From an uncultured Alphaproteobacteria bacterium (GTDB taxonomy: Bacteria > Pseudomonadota > Alphaproteobacteria > RF32 > CAG-239): DNA of 64,000 nt. The DNA is taken from positions 48,839-112,838 of the forward strand of contig CALXPL010000005.1 in NCBI GenBank assembly GCA_944390275.1, given 5' to 3'. Made by a program: the position numbers and the translations under genes. Positions 40,831 to 50,160 of this stretch are shown in pieces. The notes beneath the pieces were generated by a model, which did no database searches, was not told the origin of the DNA, and worked only from the letters and a program-made list of their open reading frames with translations. Numbering within the stretch: position 1 is the stretch's first letter; the number at the start of each line of letters is the position of its first letter.

Positions 40831-42050
40831 AAAAGAGAGTGTTTTATGCTTAGCCAAAAATCAAAACTAGTTAAAGTTTGAGCGAACTCTAAGTATTAGA
40901 GAAAAGATAAAGGGGCGAGGACGAATAGAGGGGATGTCTAGCAGAGGACGATAGAGTAGCGGAGAGCTGTGAAGGAGAGGGGGTACAGAGCAGCGGAGAG
41001 GTGCGGAAGCAAGGAGTAAGTTAGGAAAAATGAGTATGGAGAGAAAAGGGAAATGTGGAAAAGAGAGTGTTTTATTCTTAGCCAAAAATCAAAACTAGTT
41101 AAAGTTTGAGCGAACTCTAAGTATTAGAGAAAAGATAAAGGGGCAGAGGACGAGTAGAGGAGATGTCTAGCAGAGGACGGATTGTGGGGCGGAAGCAAGG
41201 AGTAAGTTAGAGGGGTGGAGGACGGATAGTGGGGCGGAAGCAAGGAGTAAGTAAGAGGGCGAGGACGAATAGAAGAGATGTCTAGCAGAGGACGATAGAG
41301 TAGCGGAGAGCTGTGAAGGAGAGGGGGTACAGAGCAGCGGAGAGGTGTGAAAGCAAGGAGTAAGTTAGGAAAAATGAGTATGGAGAGAAAAGGGAAATGT
41401 GGAAAAGAGAGTATTTTATTCTTAGTCGAAAATCAAAACTAGTTAAAGTTTGAGCGAACTCTAAGTGTTAGAGAAAAGATAGAGTGGCGGAGGACGAGTA
41501 GAGGGGATGTACAGAGGAGCAGAGAGAAGAGGGGGAAAAGAGAGTGTTTTCTATTTAGTCAAAAATTGTAGTCAATTAAAGTTTGAGTTAACTCTAACTT
41601 TTAGAACGAAGATGTCGGGTTGAGGCGGATGGAGGGGATGTACAGAGGAGCAGAGAGAAGAGGACGGAGAGAGTGTTGGGGTTGGAAAAGTGAGAAAAAA
41701 AAGGAGCAGAGAGAAGAGTGTGGGGAGGTACAGAGAGCGGGAATAGTGCAGGAAAGTGAGGAAAAAAGGGGGCAGAGAGCGAGAAGAGGGGGAAAAGAGA
41801 GTGTTTTATTCTTAGCCAAAAATCAAAACTAGTTAAAGTTTGAGCGAACTCTAAGTATTAGAGAAAAGATAAAGGGGCAGAGGACGAGTAGAGGGGTGGA
41901 GGACGGATAGTGGGGCGGAAGCAAGGAGTAAGTTAGAGGGGCGGAGGACGAATAGAGGAGATGTACAGAGGAGCAGAGAGAAGAGGACGGAGAGAGTGTT
42001 GGGGTTGGAAAAGTGAGAAAAAAAAGGAGCAGAGAGCGGGAAGAGGTGGA
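40831..42050. repeat. Array of five 79-bp core repeats with purine-only mosaic spacers
   Basis: A core beginning AAAAGAGAGTGTTTTAT and containing AGTTAAAGTTTGAGCGAACT occurs at 40831-40909, 41059-41137, 41403-41481, 41536-41613 (diverged) and 41793-41871, all in the same direction. Each holds a CTCTAA-3 nt-TTAGAG palindrome whose stem is kept (nearly so in copy 4) while the loop varies (GTA, GTG, CTT). The spacers (133-344 bases between core starts, core included) are almost entirely A and G on the plus strand and are built from shared blocks such as GCGGAAGCAAGGAGTAAGT and GGACGAATAGAGG in different order. Open frames on either strand are short and of Ser/Leu/Pro or Arg/Glu/Gly-rich artefact type. 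The array lies between the ends of nifJ and the convergent Cys-rich gene. Confidence 0.85.
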
Positions 42051-42100
42051 ATCCTCACAAGTGTTCGCAGCGGCTTTTTTATTAGTTGCCTTACAGAAAA

Positions 42101-42214
42101 CCCCGAGTTTACTCGGGGCTGAATGCCAAGGTGTTGGAACAACACCACTCCATGCCAACGAGCATGGTCAAACCGTAAAGTTTGTAGCTGTTATAGAACC
42201 CCCAGTTTACTGGG
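42101..42214 (-). ncRNA. Cluster of four strong hairpins, possible structured RNA
   Basis: On the plus strand: CCCCGAG-TTTA-CTCGGGG (42101-42118), GGTGTTG-GAA-CAACACC (42130-42146), CCATGC-6 nt-GCATGG (42150-42167) and CCCAG-TTTA-CTGGG (42201-42214). The first and last share the same loop and surrounding bases, so they are paralogous. The cluster is 39 bases after the stop of the Cys-rich gene (minus strand) and adjoins the purine repeat array, so it could be a structured 3' region or a separate RNA. Strand is assigned to the minus because that gene reads into it; this is uncertain. Confidence 0.4.
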
Positions 42215-42253
42215 AGATATCTATTTTGTGAAATTGATTAAAATTAGAGTTTA

Positions 42254-43675
42254 TTAATCACAAGGAATAGATTTATTGCAACCTCGCCCAGTGTTTTCCG
42301 TATATGGTGTAAAGGAAGAACATTCTGCGGCTTTACATTCACTTGCTGTTGCATATTTTGTTGTTCCATAGCTATAACGTGAGGGAAAATCGTCATGAAC
42401 CAAGTTACCGTTTTCATCAATACATCTTGATTCTTCGCGTATATATTTTGTAAAATCGGTTTGATATCCTGTGCAGCCACAACTATATGATACGTAAACT
42501 GTACCCCAGACAAGTTCAGGAACACATACGTTTCCGCCATTCCCAGAACCTCCTTCAGAAGAGGAGCCACCACTTGAAGAACTTCCTCCTGAAGAAGAAC
42601 ATCCCGAGCCGCCGCATCTTGTATCACAAGGTTGGAGCGTTCCGTCTTTACAGCAATCACCATGACAAGTACTATGTACCGAACACCAGTCCGAAGAGCT
42701 TGAATTACAACAAGATTTTGATTTATAGCATGTTGTTCCGCACTCGGTTCGACTTACCTCATAACAACCTCCGGGGTTTGTTTTAGAATAACCGCTTGGG
42801 CAAGTATCACTGCAACAAGATTTACAGCTTGAATAAGTTGTTGTGCCGTTAATGGTACAAGACGTTGCCCCGACAGCTCCGCCGCAATCACAAGATTTGT
42901 AACTGCTCGGACATTGACAAGATTGATATTTCCCTCCGCAAGATGTTCCGACGCCGATTTGCGGAGAAGAGCAAGTAACTAAGCCTGATTGACAAACGCA
43001 CTTGTCATAATAAGAAGCATTATAAGGACATTTTTTATTTGGAACTTGAAGTGTCGGACAAGCGGCTGTTTGGGTATAACCGGCATTACGGCAAGCCTTA
43101 TCATCATCTCTTTGACAAGAAGCATATTTTCCATCACAAGACACCCCGACACCATAATAAGGAACGGAACAAGTTTGTGTCAAATTTTCATCACAAACAC
43201 ATTCTTTATAATAGGTATTATCGGAAGGACAAGGATTAACGGGATGTTTTCCGGCAACGCAAGATGTAACGGTATAACCGGCATTGCGACATTGTTCGGG
43301 TATGGTTTCATATTCGGGAATATTATTAGGATTATCTCCTCCTGTTCCTCCGCCATTTCCATTTGGAGTTCCGCCTCCGTTTCCTCCGGTCGGGCTTTCA
43401 AGATTACCGAATTTATCACCGGAACAATTCCCCGCATCGGTGATAAAACACACCGAAGCAATTTTCACACCCTTATCTGTTCCTTTATCAAAAAGGTGTG
43501 ATGATAAGTTGAGTATTTCCTGAGTATGGCGTAAGTATGTGTGATGTGTGTGTAAAGTAGGGATGCCAGACTTGAGGAGTGAAGAATTGTCCTCAAAAGA
43601 AGCATAAGTTACATTTCCACAGTCAACAAATAAGCTGACGGCAGACAATAAGAGTACTTTTGAAAATTGTTTCAT
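42254..43675 (-). CDS. Large Cys-rich secreted repeat protein
   Basis: A 473-residue protein starting at the ATG at 43675, behind AAGGAGGATGTG; a frame start 17 codons upstream is rejected. The signal peptide ('VLLLSAVSLFVDCGNVTYA') is probably cut after TYA. A Gly/Asn-rich linker (about 90-115) leads to repeated Cys modules such as 'CRNAGYTVTSCVAGKHPVNP', 'YYKECVCDENLTQTCSVPYY' and 'GVGVSCDGKYASCQ', then 'CPSGYSKTNPGGCYEVSRTE', and a unique C-terminal domain with eight Cys. No membrane anchor or lipobox is evident. Such proteins are presumably disulfide-bonded surface or extracellular structures. A related protein lies at the right end of the window. Confidence 0.7.
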   Translation of the reverse strand: MKQFSKVLLLSAVSLFVDCGNVTYASFEDNSSLLKSGIPTLHTHHTYLRHTQEILNLSSHLFDKGTDKGVKIASVCFITDAGNCSGDKFGNLESPTGGNGGGTPNGNGGGTGGDNPNNIPEYETIPEQCRNAGYTVTSCVAGKHPVNPCPSDNTYYKECVCDENLTQTCSVPYYGVGVSCDGKYASCQRDDDKACRNAGYTQTAACPTLQVPNKKCPYNASYYDKCVCQSGLVTCSSPQIGVGTSCGGKYQSCQCPSSYKSCDCGGAVGATSCTINGTTTYSSCKSCCSDTCPSGYSKTNPGGCYEVSRTECGTTCYKSKSCCNSSSSDWCSVHSTCHGDCCKDGTLQPCDTRCGGSGCSSSGGSSSSGGSSSEGGSGNGGNVCVPELVWGTVYVSYSCGCTGYQTDFTKYIREESRCIDENGNLVHDDFPSRYSYGTTKYATASECKAAECSSFTPYTENTGRGCNKSIPCD

Positions 43676-43806
43676 CACATCCTCCTTGCTTATCATCACG
43701 ACTCTAATATAACATATTTGTTGCAATATGTAAATACCTAATTTTGCAAGGAAAGAAGAAAAATGACAAATGGTTTTTTACGGTAATATGATATTTGTAA
43801 AAAATA

Positions 43807-43835
43807 TTGACAATGGACAAAAAATGAAATATTGT
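43807..43835 (+). promoter_or_regulatory. Sigma70-type promoter
   Basis: TTGACA (43807-43812), a 17-base spacer and TATTGT (43830-43835), 42 bases before the ATG of the next gene. Confidence 0.65.
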
Positions 43836-43877
43836 TAGCTCAATTAACTTTATTATTAATTTAAATAAATAAGCATT

Positions 43878-44786
43878 ATGAACAAATTATTAGTTTTTTT
43901 AAGCACAATCTTTTTGTTGCTTTGTACTTCTTGCCAAGAAAAGAATCTTGTGGCGGAAGGCAAATTAACCCAACTCAGCGAAACATCAGCTACCATTGAT
44001 GGTATAACTTACAACGTTGAAAACGGTACAACCGATTATCTCTTTGGTGATAAAATGACCGCTGACGGCAAAAATGCCTCTATTTACAAAGATGATGGCA
44101 AATTATATGTCAGCAAACTCAATCAGGAACATCTGAATGATTTTGCAGGTGCAAATCTTGGGTGGAGAGTCATTGCTGGTGTGTCGGGAATTTTGGCATT
44201 GTTTTCACTCTTTTTTGTACTCATGACAGACCATAAAAGAGGAGATAGAGAGATTATCTTTAACATGGGAACGATTTTAGGAGGTTTGATGGTTTTGCCG
44301 ATGATGTTCTTGCTCTTGGAAAAAGCATTTCCGCGAGCCTTTCGTTTTGTTGAACCTAAAGCCTATGCTAAAGTGCTGGTTTATGGTGAACTGACACATA
44401 AAGATGGAATCTTTCACACTATTGATGGGACAAACTGGGAAATCAGACAATCTTTTGTCGATAATAGTTTGAATGAACGCATACAAGTTGGGGCTACTTA
44501 TGCTCTTATAGATGTCGGAGGGTATATGTTTGTCTATCGTACCGATGATGTTGAGCAAATTAAAAAAGAGTTGGCTTATGCTAATACGCATGACACGCTT
44601 TTGCCTGCTGAAGTGATGTCCTACATCGCCGGAGCATTAGGAATCTTGGTTCTAGCTTTTACATACAATCCTATTTGGGAGCCAAAACTTCGAGCTTGGT
44701 TGCGTCGAAACAAAAAAACAAAAAAATTGTGTGCCGAAATAAGTGATGATGATACTTCCGGTTATGGAAGTATGCTTCATAACTAA
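43878..44786 (+). CDS. Membrane lipoprotein-like protein, unknown function
   Basis: A 302-residue protein. The N terminus 'LLVFLSTIFLLLCTSC' is a lipoprotein signal with Cys19. A beta-rich domain (about 25-90), two transmembrane helices ('VIAGVSGILALFSLFFVLM' and 'TILGGLMVLPMMFLLLE'), a second beta-rich domain with 'YGELTHKDGIFHTIDGTNWE', and a third transmembrane segment ('MSYIAGALGILVLAFTY') follow, then a charged tail. The two soluble domains look alike ('AEGKLTQLSETSATIDG' and 'VYGELTHKDGIFHTIDG'), suggesting an internal duplication. The start AAGCATTATGAA has no Shine-Dalgarno. Family not recognised. Confidence 0.6.
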   Translation: MNKLLVFLSTIFLLLCTSCQEKNLVAEGKLTQLSETSATIDGITYNVENGTTDYLFGDKMTADGKNASIYKDDGKLYVSKLNQEHLNDFAGANLGWRVIAGVSGILALFSLFFVLMTDHKRGDREIIFNMGTILGGLMVLPMMFLLLEKAFPRAFRFVEPKAYAKVLVYGELTHKDGIFHTIDGTNWEIRQSFVDNSLNERIQVGATYALIDVGGYMFVYRTDDVEQIKKELAYANTHDTLLPAEVMSYIAGALGILVLAFTYNPIWEPKLRAWLRRNKKTKKLCAEISDDDTSGYGSMLHN

Positions 44787-44802
44787 AAAAAACTTCATAA
44801 AA

Positions 44803-44832
44803 AAAACCTTGTTGAAACAACAAGGTTTTTTT
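44803..44832 (+). terminator. Bidirectional terminator between convergent genes
   Basis: AAAACCTTGTTG (44803-44814) pairs with CAACAAGGTTTT (44818-44829), with A runs on the left and T runs on the right; it serves the plus gene and the minus gene that ends at 44839. Confidence 0.95.
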
Positions 44833-44838
44833 TTATTC

Positions 44839-45981
44839 TTACGGAAATACCGGAATGTAGCGCGGAAACATGATGAAGTCATGTCCTTTGTTGTAAACGC
44901 TTAGCCAATTTACATAGAGCTCTCCGTAAGGATTACCCTTATCGAGATCAGGCACTATTTTAAATTCTTTGGCGTATTCGGTAAACCGTGTTATGTCTTT
45001 GGCTTGCAATATTGTCAAAAATCTTCCGTTTGATAGTCCAAAGCTGGCTCCGACCAAAACATTCTGGTCTATAAATCTTTTTTTGACAATATCATAGAGG
45101 GCTTTGCCGTCATAGTGATAAATCGCTTTGTCAACATGCATGGTAATATCACTGCCGTCCGGTTTGGCTGCGCGAACAATAATCTTACTGCCGCCGTTGC
45201 CGTCTTCTTCACAATCAATTTGCGGCTTTTCTCCGTAGCATTTCATTATGACAAGACTGTCCTTTTTCGGTTTTAGACCGTTGCCTTCCGGATAGACAAA
45301 TTGTGCGTAGTTGTTCTTATTGACCGGTTCTACGTTGTTCGTCGGTTTATGAAGCGGAACCCAGAATTTTTGTACAACTTTGAGGTCTTCAAAGAACGTT
45401 ATCAGTTGAACGTACGGAATGTCGTGTATCCTCTTGATTACCACTTTTCCGACATCATTGGTTAAAAAGTACTTCATTCTCATGGTTTCAAACGCTGTGT
45501 AACGGCTGACGATTATCATGAGAATTTTGTTGTTGGCTTTTTTTATCGCTAATCCTCTTACCGATTCTGAAGCCTTATAAATTTCTATCGGTACCCCGTA
45601 GGGCAAGGCTAAGGTGCTTTCGAGAACATCAAAGGGTTTTAGCTTGTATTGTTGACGTGAATCATCAACCCAATATACTTTATCCGTGTATTTATCAATG
45701 TCGTATTTTTCACGAAAATTGATGCTTTTGAGACCCCAATAGCTCTGATAGGTAAAGCGGCTGCCTCCCGTTAAATTATTTTTGAAGTACATATCCCCGA
45801 TGTGTGCCGTCGGGTAAACCAATAATTCATTCTCTGTAATTTCTATCGCCTCTGTAATTTCTGCCAGCGGCGATACGGAGGTTCCCTCGTTTCCTTCATT
45901 TCCTTTGTTCTGATTGTTACAACTTGCAAAAATCATACTTGCCAAAAATACAATGCTCAAAATAATACTTAACTTTTTCAT
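44839..45981 (-). CDS. Lipoprotein of unknown function
   Basis: A 380-residue lipoprotein with signal 'VFLASMIFASC' (Cys21) followed by an Asn/Gly/Glu-rich linker. The mature part is beta-rich with many aromatic residues and no recognised domain; notable stretches are 'DDSRQQYKLKPFDVLESTLA' and 'GKALYDIVKKRFIDQNVLVG'. The ATG is in AAGCATTATGAA, the same leader as the gene at 43878 and without a Shine-Dalgarno. The two genes converge on a shared terminator and might have arrived as a unit. Confidence 0.6.
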   Translation of the reverse strand: MKKLSIILSIVFLASMIFASCNNQNKGNEGNEGTSVSPLAEITEAIEITENELLVYPTAHIGDMYFKNNLTGGSRFTYQSYWGLKSINFREKYDIDKYTDKVYWVDDSRQQYKLKPFDVLESTLALPYGVPIEIYKASESVRGLAIKKANNKILMIIVSRYTAFETMRMKYFLTNDVGKVVIKRIHDIPYVQLITFFEDLKVVQKFWVPLHKPTNNVEPVNKNNYAQFVYPEGNGLKPKKDSLVIMKCYGEKPQIDCEEDGNGGSKIIVRAAKPDGSDITMHVDKAIYHYDGKALYDIVKKRFIDQNVLVGASFGLSNGRFLTILQAKDITRFTEYAKEFKIVPDLDKGNPYGELYVNWLSVYNKGHDFIMFPRYIPVFP

Positions 45982-46121
45982 AATGCTTAAAATTTAGTGA
46001 TTAATAATATTTGTTTGGACAAAATGTACATCTTTTTTTCTGTAAAATCAAGTTTTATTTTAAACACAATATTTATCTTTTGTTGTTATCCTGTCTAAAA
46101 TCGTTGTTTGTGAGGGAAATT

Positions 46122-47507
46122 ATGCAGAATATTAATGCGAAAAAAATCGCTCAAATCGTTTATTCTTCTTCAAATGTTGTCGATGCCGATGTGAATGAAG
46201 TGGTTACCGACAGCCGTAAAGCCGGTAAAAATTCTTTGTTCATCGCTCTTAAAGGGCAAAATTTTGACGGGCATGACTTTGTGCAGGAGGTTTTGGAAAA
46301 AGGTTGCCCCTTAACCGTGGTTGAAAAACTTAATCCCAATGCTTCCGCCGTGCGACAAATCGTGGTGGCCGACTCCGTGGAAGCCTATGGAAAAATCGGT
46401 GCTTATAACCGCTCCTTGTTTCAGGGAAAAGTTATCGGCTTGACCGGTAGTGCCGGTAAAACAACCACAAAAGAAGAAATTAAATTCTTGCTCAGTAAAT
46501 TTGCCGATGTCTATGCCACGCAAGGAAATCATAATAATCATATCGGTGTTCCCGAAACACTTTGCAATCTAAGCATGAGCGCTCAATATGCCGTAATCGA
46601 AATGGGTATGAGCGCACCGCATGAAATTGAAAAATTAACCTCTTATGTGCAACCCGACATTGCTATCGTAACGAATGTCTATCCCATGCATCTTGAATTT
46701 TTTGAAAATTTTAAAGGTATTGCCGAAGCTAAAGCCGAAATTTTTTCCGGTTTGAAAAAAAACGGTACCGCCATCATTAACGGAGATACTAATTATGCGG
46801 ATTTGCTGGTGGCTCGTGCCGATGAACAAAAAGCTAAGGTTGTCTTGTTCGGAAGTGTCAATATGCCCGAAGTTTCTCCCGAAGGGGAAGGGTGCCGTGT
46901 TAAAGCTGAAATCGGCGGCAAAAAAATCGACTTCCTTCTCTCCGAAAACGGTGAACATCATGTCGCTAATGCTTTATGCGCTTTGACCGTGGTTGATGTC
47001 TTGGGGCTCGATGTTCAAAAAGCCGCCGCTCTGCTCAAGGATTTTTCCGCTTTGCCGGGGAGAGGGCAAAAAGTCAAAATTAGTCTTCCCGATAAAAAAG
47101 GAGCCTTTACCCTTATTGACGATAGTTATTCCGGTCAGCCCGAAGCTATGAAAATTGCCGTGCAACAGCTCGGAAAAATGAAACCTCTTTCGCAAGGTCG
47201 TAAAATCGCCGTCTTGGGTAAAATGGCGGAAATAGGCTCTTCTTCTGCACTGAAACACCAAGAACTCGGAGCTTATGTTAATCAAGCCGATGTCGATGTC
47301 GTTATCGGGGTTTGTCCCGAAATGAAGGATATGCTCTCTCAGCTCTCTTCGGATAAAAAACAGTTCTATTTTGAAAATAATGACGGTTTAGATGAATTTT
47401 TGTTAAATAACTTGTTGCAAAATAATGATATTCTCCTTATAAAAGGAGCTAGATATTCTTCAAAACTTTATCAGGTGGCGGAGAAGTTGTTAAAATACAA
47501 AATCTGA
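46122..47507 (+). CDS. murF: UDP-N-acetylmuramoyl-tripeptide--D-alanyl-D-alanine ligase
   Basis: A 461-residue ligase that adds D-Ala-D-Ala to the UDP-MurNAc-tripeptide in the last cytoplasmic step of peptidoglycan precursor synthesis. ATG 46122 with GTGAGGGA upstream is preferred to the long N-terminal extension from 46011. The order is typical: N-terminal domain ('[20 protein letters not shown]'), P-loop '[13 protein letters not shown]' (about 106-118), '[20 protein letters not shown]', '[14 protein letters not shown]', and the C-terminal domain with '[19 protein letters not shown]' (the usual NA of 'DDSYNANP' is replaced by SG). It is separated from other mur genes, followed immediately by nrdR. 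Confidence 0.93.
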   Translation: MQNINAKKIAQIVYSSSNVVDADVNEVVTDSRKAGKNSLFIALKGQNFDGHDFVQEVLEKGCPLTVVEKLNPNASAVRQIVVADSVEAYGKIGAYNRSLFQGKVIGLTGSAGKTTTKEEIKFLLSKFADVYATQGNHNNHIGVPETLCNLSMSAQYAVIEMGMSAPHEIEKLTSYVQPDIAIVTNVYPMHLEFFENFKGIAEAKAEIFSGLKKNGTAIINGDTNYADLLVARADEQKAKVVLFGSVNMPEVSPEGEGCRVKAEIGGKKIDFLLSENGEHHVANALCALTVVDVLGLDVQKAAALLKDFSALPGRGQKVKISLPDKKGAFTLIDDSYSGQPEAMKIAVQQLGKMKPLSQGRKIAVLGKMAEIGSSSALKHQELGAYVNQADVDVVIGVCPEMKDMLSQLSSDKKQFYFENNDGLDEFLLNNLLQNNDILLIKGARYSSKLYQVAEKLLKYKI

Positions 47508-47520
47508 AAAGGTGGCTTTT

Positions 47521-48006
47521 ATGAAATGTCCGTTTTGCGGTTGCGATGATACTCAAGTCAAGGATTCTCGAAATGCCGATGATAATACTTCTATTCGTCG
47601 CAGAAGAGAATGTCCCGAATGCGGTTCGCGCTTTACGACTTTTGAACGTGTCCAATTGCGTGACTTAATCGTTCTTAAAAAAAACGGCGAAAAAGTCCCT
47701 TTCGATCGCGACAAGTTGGCTAAGTCTATCTATCTGTCCGTGCGAAAAAGACCTGTGTCCGAGGAAAGAGTGGAAAAAATCGTCTCCTCTATTCAACGGC
47801 GGCTCGAACTCTCCGGTGAGGGCGAAATCCCTTCACAGATTATCGGGGAATATGTCATGGAAGCCTTGGCTAATCTCGATCATATTGCTTATATCCGCTT
47901 TGCTTCCGTTTATAAGGATTTTCGCGAAGTCAAAGATTTTGAAGATTTTGTGGATACCATCGACAAGTTTGCAAAACCCGATGCTCCTGATAAAGATAAC
48001 GATTGA
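47521..48006 (+). CDS. nrdR: Transcriptional repressor NrdR
   Basis: A 161-residue repressor of ribonucleotide reductase genes that senses ATP/dATP through its ATP-cone. The zinc finger Cys pairs are 3/6 ('MKCPFCG') and 31/34 ('[13 protein letters not shown]'); the ATP-cone covers about 49-139 ('[16 protein letters not shown]', then '[20 protein letters not shown]'). ATG 47521 is chosen because proteins of this family begin MKCP; GTG 47512 is in-frame but less likely. It starts 13 bases after murF and is followed by nusB, as in many alphaproteobacteria, though ribE/ribH, often between them, is absent. Confidence 0.97.
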   Translation: MKCPFCGCDDTQVKDSRNADDNTSIRRRRECPECGSRFTTFERVQLRDLIVLKKNGEKVPFDRDKLAKSIYLSVRKRPVSEERVEKIVSSIQRRLELSGEGEIPSQIIGEYVMEALANLDHIAYIRFASVYKDFREVKDFEDFVDTIDKFAKPDAPDKDND

Positions 48007-48024
48007 TTAATGAGGTTCTAAATT

Positions 48025-48510
48025 ATGGCTAAATTTGTTTCTGAAAAAATTAGAATGAAATCCGAAGCCCGCTTGGCTGCCGTACAGGCGACTTATATGA
48101 TTGCTTTCGGGCAACTGCCCGTTGATGAAGTGATTAAAGATTTTTGCGATGGGTCGGTCGGTCGCTTCGTGATTGAGGAAAACCCTCTTACCTGTGCCGA
48201 AGAAATGGTCGAAGTTACCGAACTCGATAAACCCTATTTTACCGAAATCGTGCGCGGGGTGCATGCCCATAAACAAGAGTTGGAAAAATCTCTCTCCCTC
48301 TATTTGGCGGAAGGTTATTCCTTTGAACGTATGGACGGAACTTTGCAGGCTCTCTTGCTCTGTGCCGTTTATGAACTTTTGAATAATCATGAGATTGATA
48401 CGAAAATCTTGATTAAAGAATATGTCGATTTGGCTTATGCTTTCTTCTCAAAGAAAGAACCTAAAATGGTTAATGCTTTGCTCGACAGTATTGCTAAAGA
48501 CCGTGTCTAA
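48025..48510 (+). CDS. nusB: Transcription antitermination protein NusB
   Basis: A 161-residue all-helical RNA-binding protein that works with NusE (S10) in ribosomal RNA antitermination. 'SEARLAAVQATYMIAFGQ' is the N-terminal Arg/Lys-bearing helix and 'ALLLCAVYELLNNHEIDTKI' plus 'EYVDLAYAFFSKKEPKMVNA' plus 'LLDSIAK' are the conserved C-terminal NusB block. Its family length is about 140-160. It starts 18 bases after nrdR; the ribosome site is weak (GAGG at some distance). Location in a core operon fits. Confidence 0.93.
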   Translation: MAKFVSEKIRMKSEARLAAVQATYMIAFGQLPVDEVIKDFCDGSVGRFVIEENPLTCAEEMVEVTELDKPYFTEIVRGVHAHKQELEKSLSLYLAEGYSFERMDGTLQALLLCAVYELLNNHEIDTKILIKEYVDLAYAFFSKKEPKMVNALLDSIAKDRV

Positions 48511-48534
48511 TCCTTTGTTGTTTGTGGTAATTTG

Positions 48535-49047
48535 ATGACTAAATTGAAAATTTATACTTATCCGCATCCGATTTTGAAAAAACACGCGGAACCTGTTGAA
48601 AAAGTCGATGATGACATTCGACGTCTTATGGATGATATGTTGGAAACTATGTATCAGGCGGTCGGGGTCGGTTTGGCCGCGCCTCAGGTCGGGGTGTCAA
48701 AACGTATTCTGGTTATTGACTATGAACGTGAGGAGGATAAACCCGGTAAGCCTCTGTATTTTGTTAACCCCGAAATTGTGTGGTTTTCTGATGAACGCGT
48801 TATCGGAAGCGAAGGTTGTCTTTCCGTTCCGGGGCAGCATGCCGATGTCGAACGTTATGCCGCCATTCGCGTCAAGTATCTTGATTATTTCGGTAAACCT
48901 CAAGAACTGCTTGCCGATGATTTTTTGGCTATCGTGTTACAACATGAAATTGATCATCTGGACGGTATTCTTTATATTGACCATTTGAGCCGTTTGAAAC
49001 GTAATATGCTCATCAAAAAAATGCAAACACACCCGTCATCTGATTGA
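48535..49047 (+). CDS. def: Peptide deformylase
   Basis: A 170-residue metal hydrolase that removes the formyl group from nascent proteins. All three motifs are present: 'GVGLAAPQVG' (44-53), 'EGCLSVP' with metal-binding Cys95 (93-99), and 'QHEIDH' with His137 and His141 (136-141). ATG 48535 is preferred to the TTG three bases earlier. It lies between nusB and fmt, and the def-fmt pair encodes the two opposing formylation enzymes. A spare 65-base gap with T-rich sequence precedes fmt. Confidence 0.97.
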   Translation: MTKLKIYTYPHPILKKHAEPVEKVDDDIRRLMDDMLETMYQAVGVGLAAPQVGVSKRILVIDYEREEDKPGKPLYFVNPEIVWFSDERVIGSEGCLSVPGQHADVERYAAIRVKYLDYFGKPQELLADDFLAIVLQHEIDHLDGILYIDHLSRLKRNMLIKKMQTHPSSD

Positions 49048-49112
49048 TTTTGTTTTCCTTTTTTTGCTTTTGAGCTTTCGTTCTTTTGTCCCTAATTTTG
49101 CCGAGGTGTTTT

Positions 49113-50051
49113 ATGAGAATTGTTTTTATGGGTACTCCCGATTTTGCTTTGCCGGCTTTGAAAAATTTGTGCCGAAATCATGAAGTGTGCTGTGTCTATA
49201 CTCAAGCTCCCAAAGAAGCCGGACGTGGGAATAAACTTACAAAATCACCCGTACACCTCTTTGCCGAGGAAAACGGTATCGAAGTGCGTACTCCGAAAAC
49301 ACTACGTAATGCCGAAGTGCAAGAACAAATTCGTGCCTTAAAAGCCGATGTGGCTGTTGTGGCGGCTTATGGACTGATTATTCCCAAACCCGTGCTTGAG
49401 GCTTTTCCTTTGGGGTGTTTGAATATTCATGCCTCCTTATTGCCTCGTTGGCGCGGTGCTGCACCCATTCAACGCTCCATTGAATGCGGTGATACGCAAA
49501 GCGGCGTTACGATTATGCAGATTGCCGAAGGGTTGGATACCGGAGATATGCTGCTCTCTCAATCTTTGCCGATTACGTTGCAAACAACCGGCGGTTCTTT
49601 ACACGACGAGCTTGCCGCTCTCGGTGCCGATTTGATTCTTCAAGTCCTGAATAATTTGCCCAACATTAAGCCGCAACACCAAGACGAGGCTCTTACTTGT
49701 TATGCTGCCAAAATCGAAAAATCGGAATGTCGTTTGGACTTTTCTTTGCCGGCGGTGGTCTTGGAACGTAAAATTCGTGCCTTTAATCCTTATCCCGCTA
49801 CTTTTTTTGAATATAACGGTGAACGCTTTAAAGTCTTGCGGGCGGCCTGCGTGCCTTGTTCTGATGTTTCTTGTGCTCAAGGGAAAATTATCGAGGGGCA
49901 AAAGAACTTGATTATTGCTTGCGGTGAGAATTCCGCTTTGCAGATTTTGGAAATTCAACGGCAGGGGAAAAAACTTATGCCGATTGCCGAACTCTTGCGC
50001 GGTATGTCTTTTGATAAAGGTACTTTGCTCTCGCTCGGGATTCAATTATGA
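49113..50051 (+). CDS. fmt: Methionyl-tRNA formyltransferase
   Basis: A 312-residue enzyme that formylates initiator Met-tRNA using 10-formyl-THF. 'FMGTPDFALPALKNL' begins the N-terminal domain, 'NIHASLLPRWRGAAPIQRSI' (catalytic Asn and His) and 'EGLDTGDMLLS' (catalytic Asp) follow, and 'IRAFNPYPATFFEYNGERFK' begins the C-terminal OB-like domain. ATG 49113 with CCGAGGTG upstream is chosen because the family begins 'MRIVFMGTP'. It is the last gene of the core block; no clear terminator is seen before the next gene. Confidence 0.97.
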   Translation: MRIVFMGTPDFALPALKNLCRNHEVCCVYTQAPKEAGRGNKLTKSPVHLFAEENGIEVRTPKTLRNAEVQEQIRALKADVAVVAAYGLIIPKPVLEAFPLGCLNIHASLLPRWRGAAPIQRSIECGDTQSGVTIMQIAEGLDTGDMLLSQSLPITLQTTGGSLHDELAALGADLILQVLNNLPNIKPQHQDEALTCYAAKIEKSECRLDFSLPAVVLERKIRAFNPYPATFFEYNGERFKVLRAACVPCSDVSCAQGKIIEGQKNLIIACGENSALQILEIQRQGKKLMPIAELLRGMSFDKGTLLSLGIQL

Positions 50052-50160
50052 ACTTTTTGTTACTATGCGCAAAATGCCTTGTCTTTCACTTAAAAAAACG
50101 CTATCATATAATAAATTAATTTGACATTGGGGGAGTCTGTCCAAAGTCGGGGAGGGTGTC

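Noticed and set aside
40831..41871. CRISPR array
   Set aside because: The core is about 79 bp, spacing is irregular (133-344), spacers share blocks with each other, and no cas gene is present.
40639..42231. Several 70-110 codon frames on both strands, some beginning 'MAKNKTLSFP'
   Set aside because: They come from the repeat core and purine spacers, start at TTG, have low-complexity Ser/Leu/Pro or Arg/Glu/Gly content and no ribosome site.
44839..44882. Minus-strand frame 44652-44882 overlapping both convergent genes
   Set aside because: It spans the terminator and overlaps two better genes in other frames.
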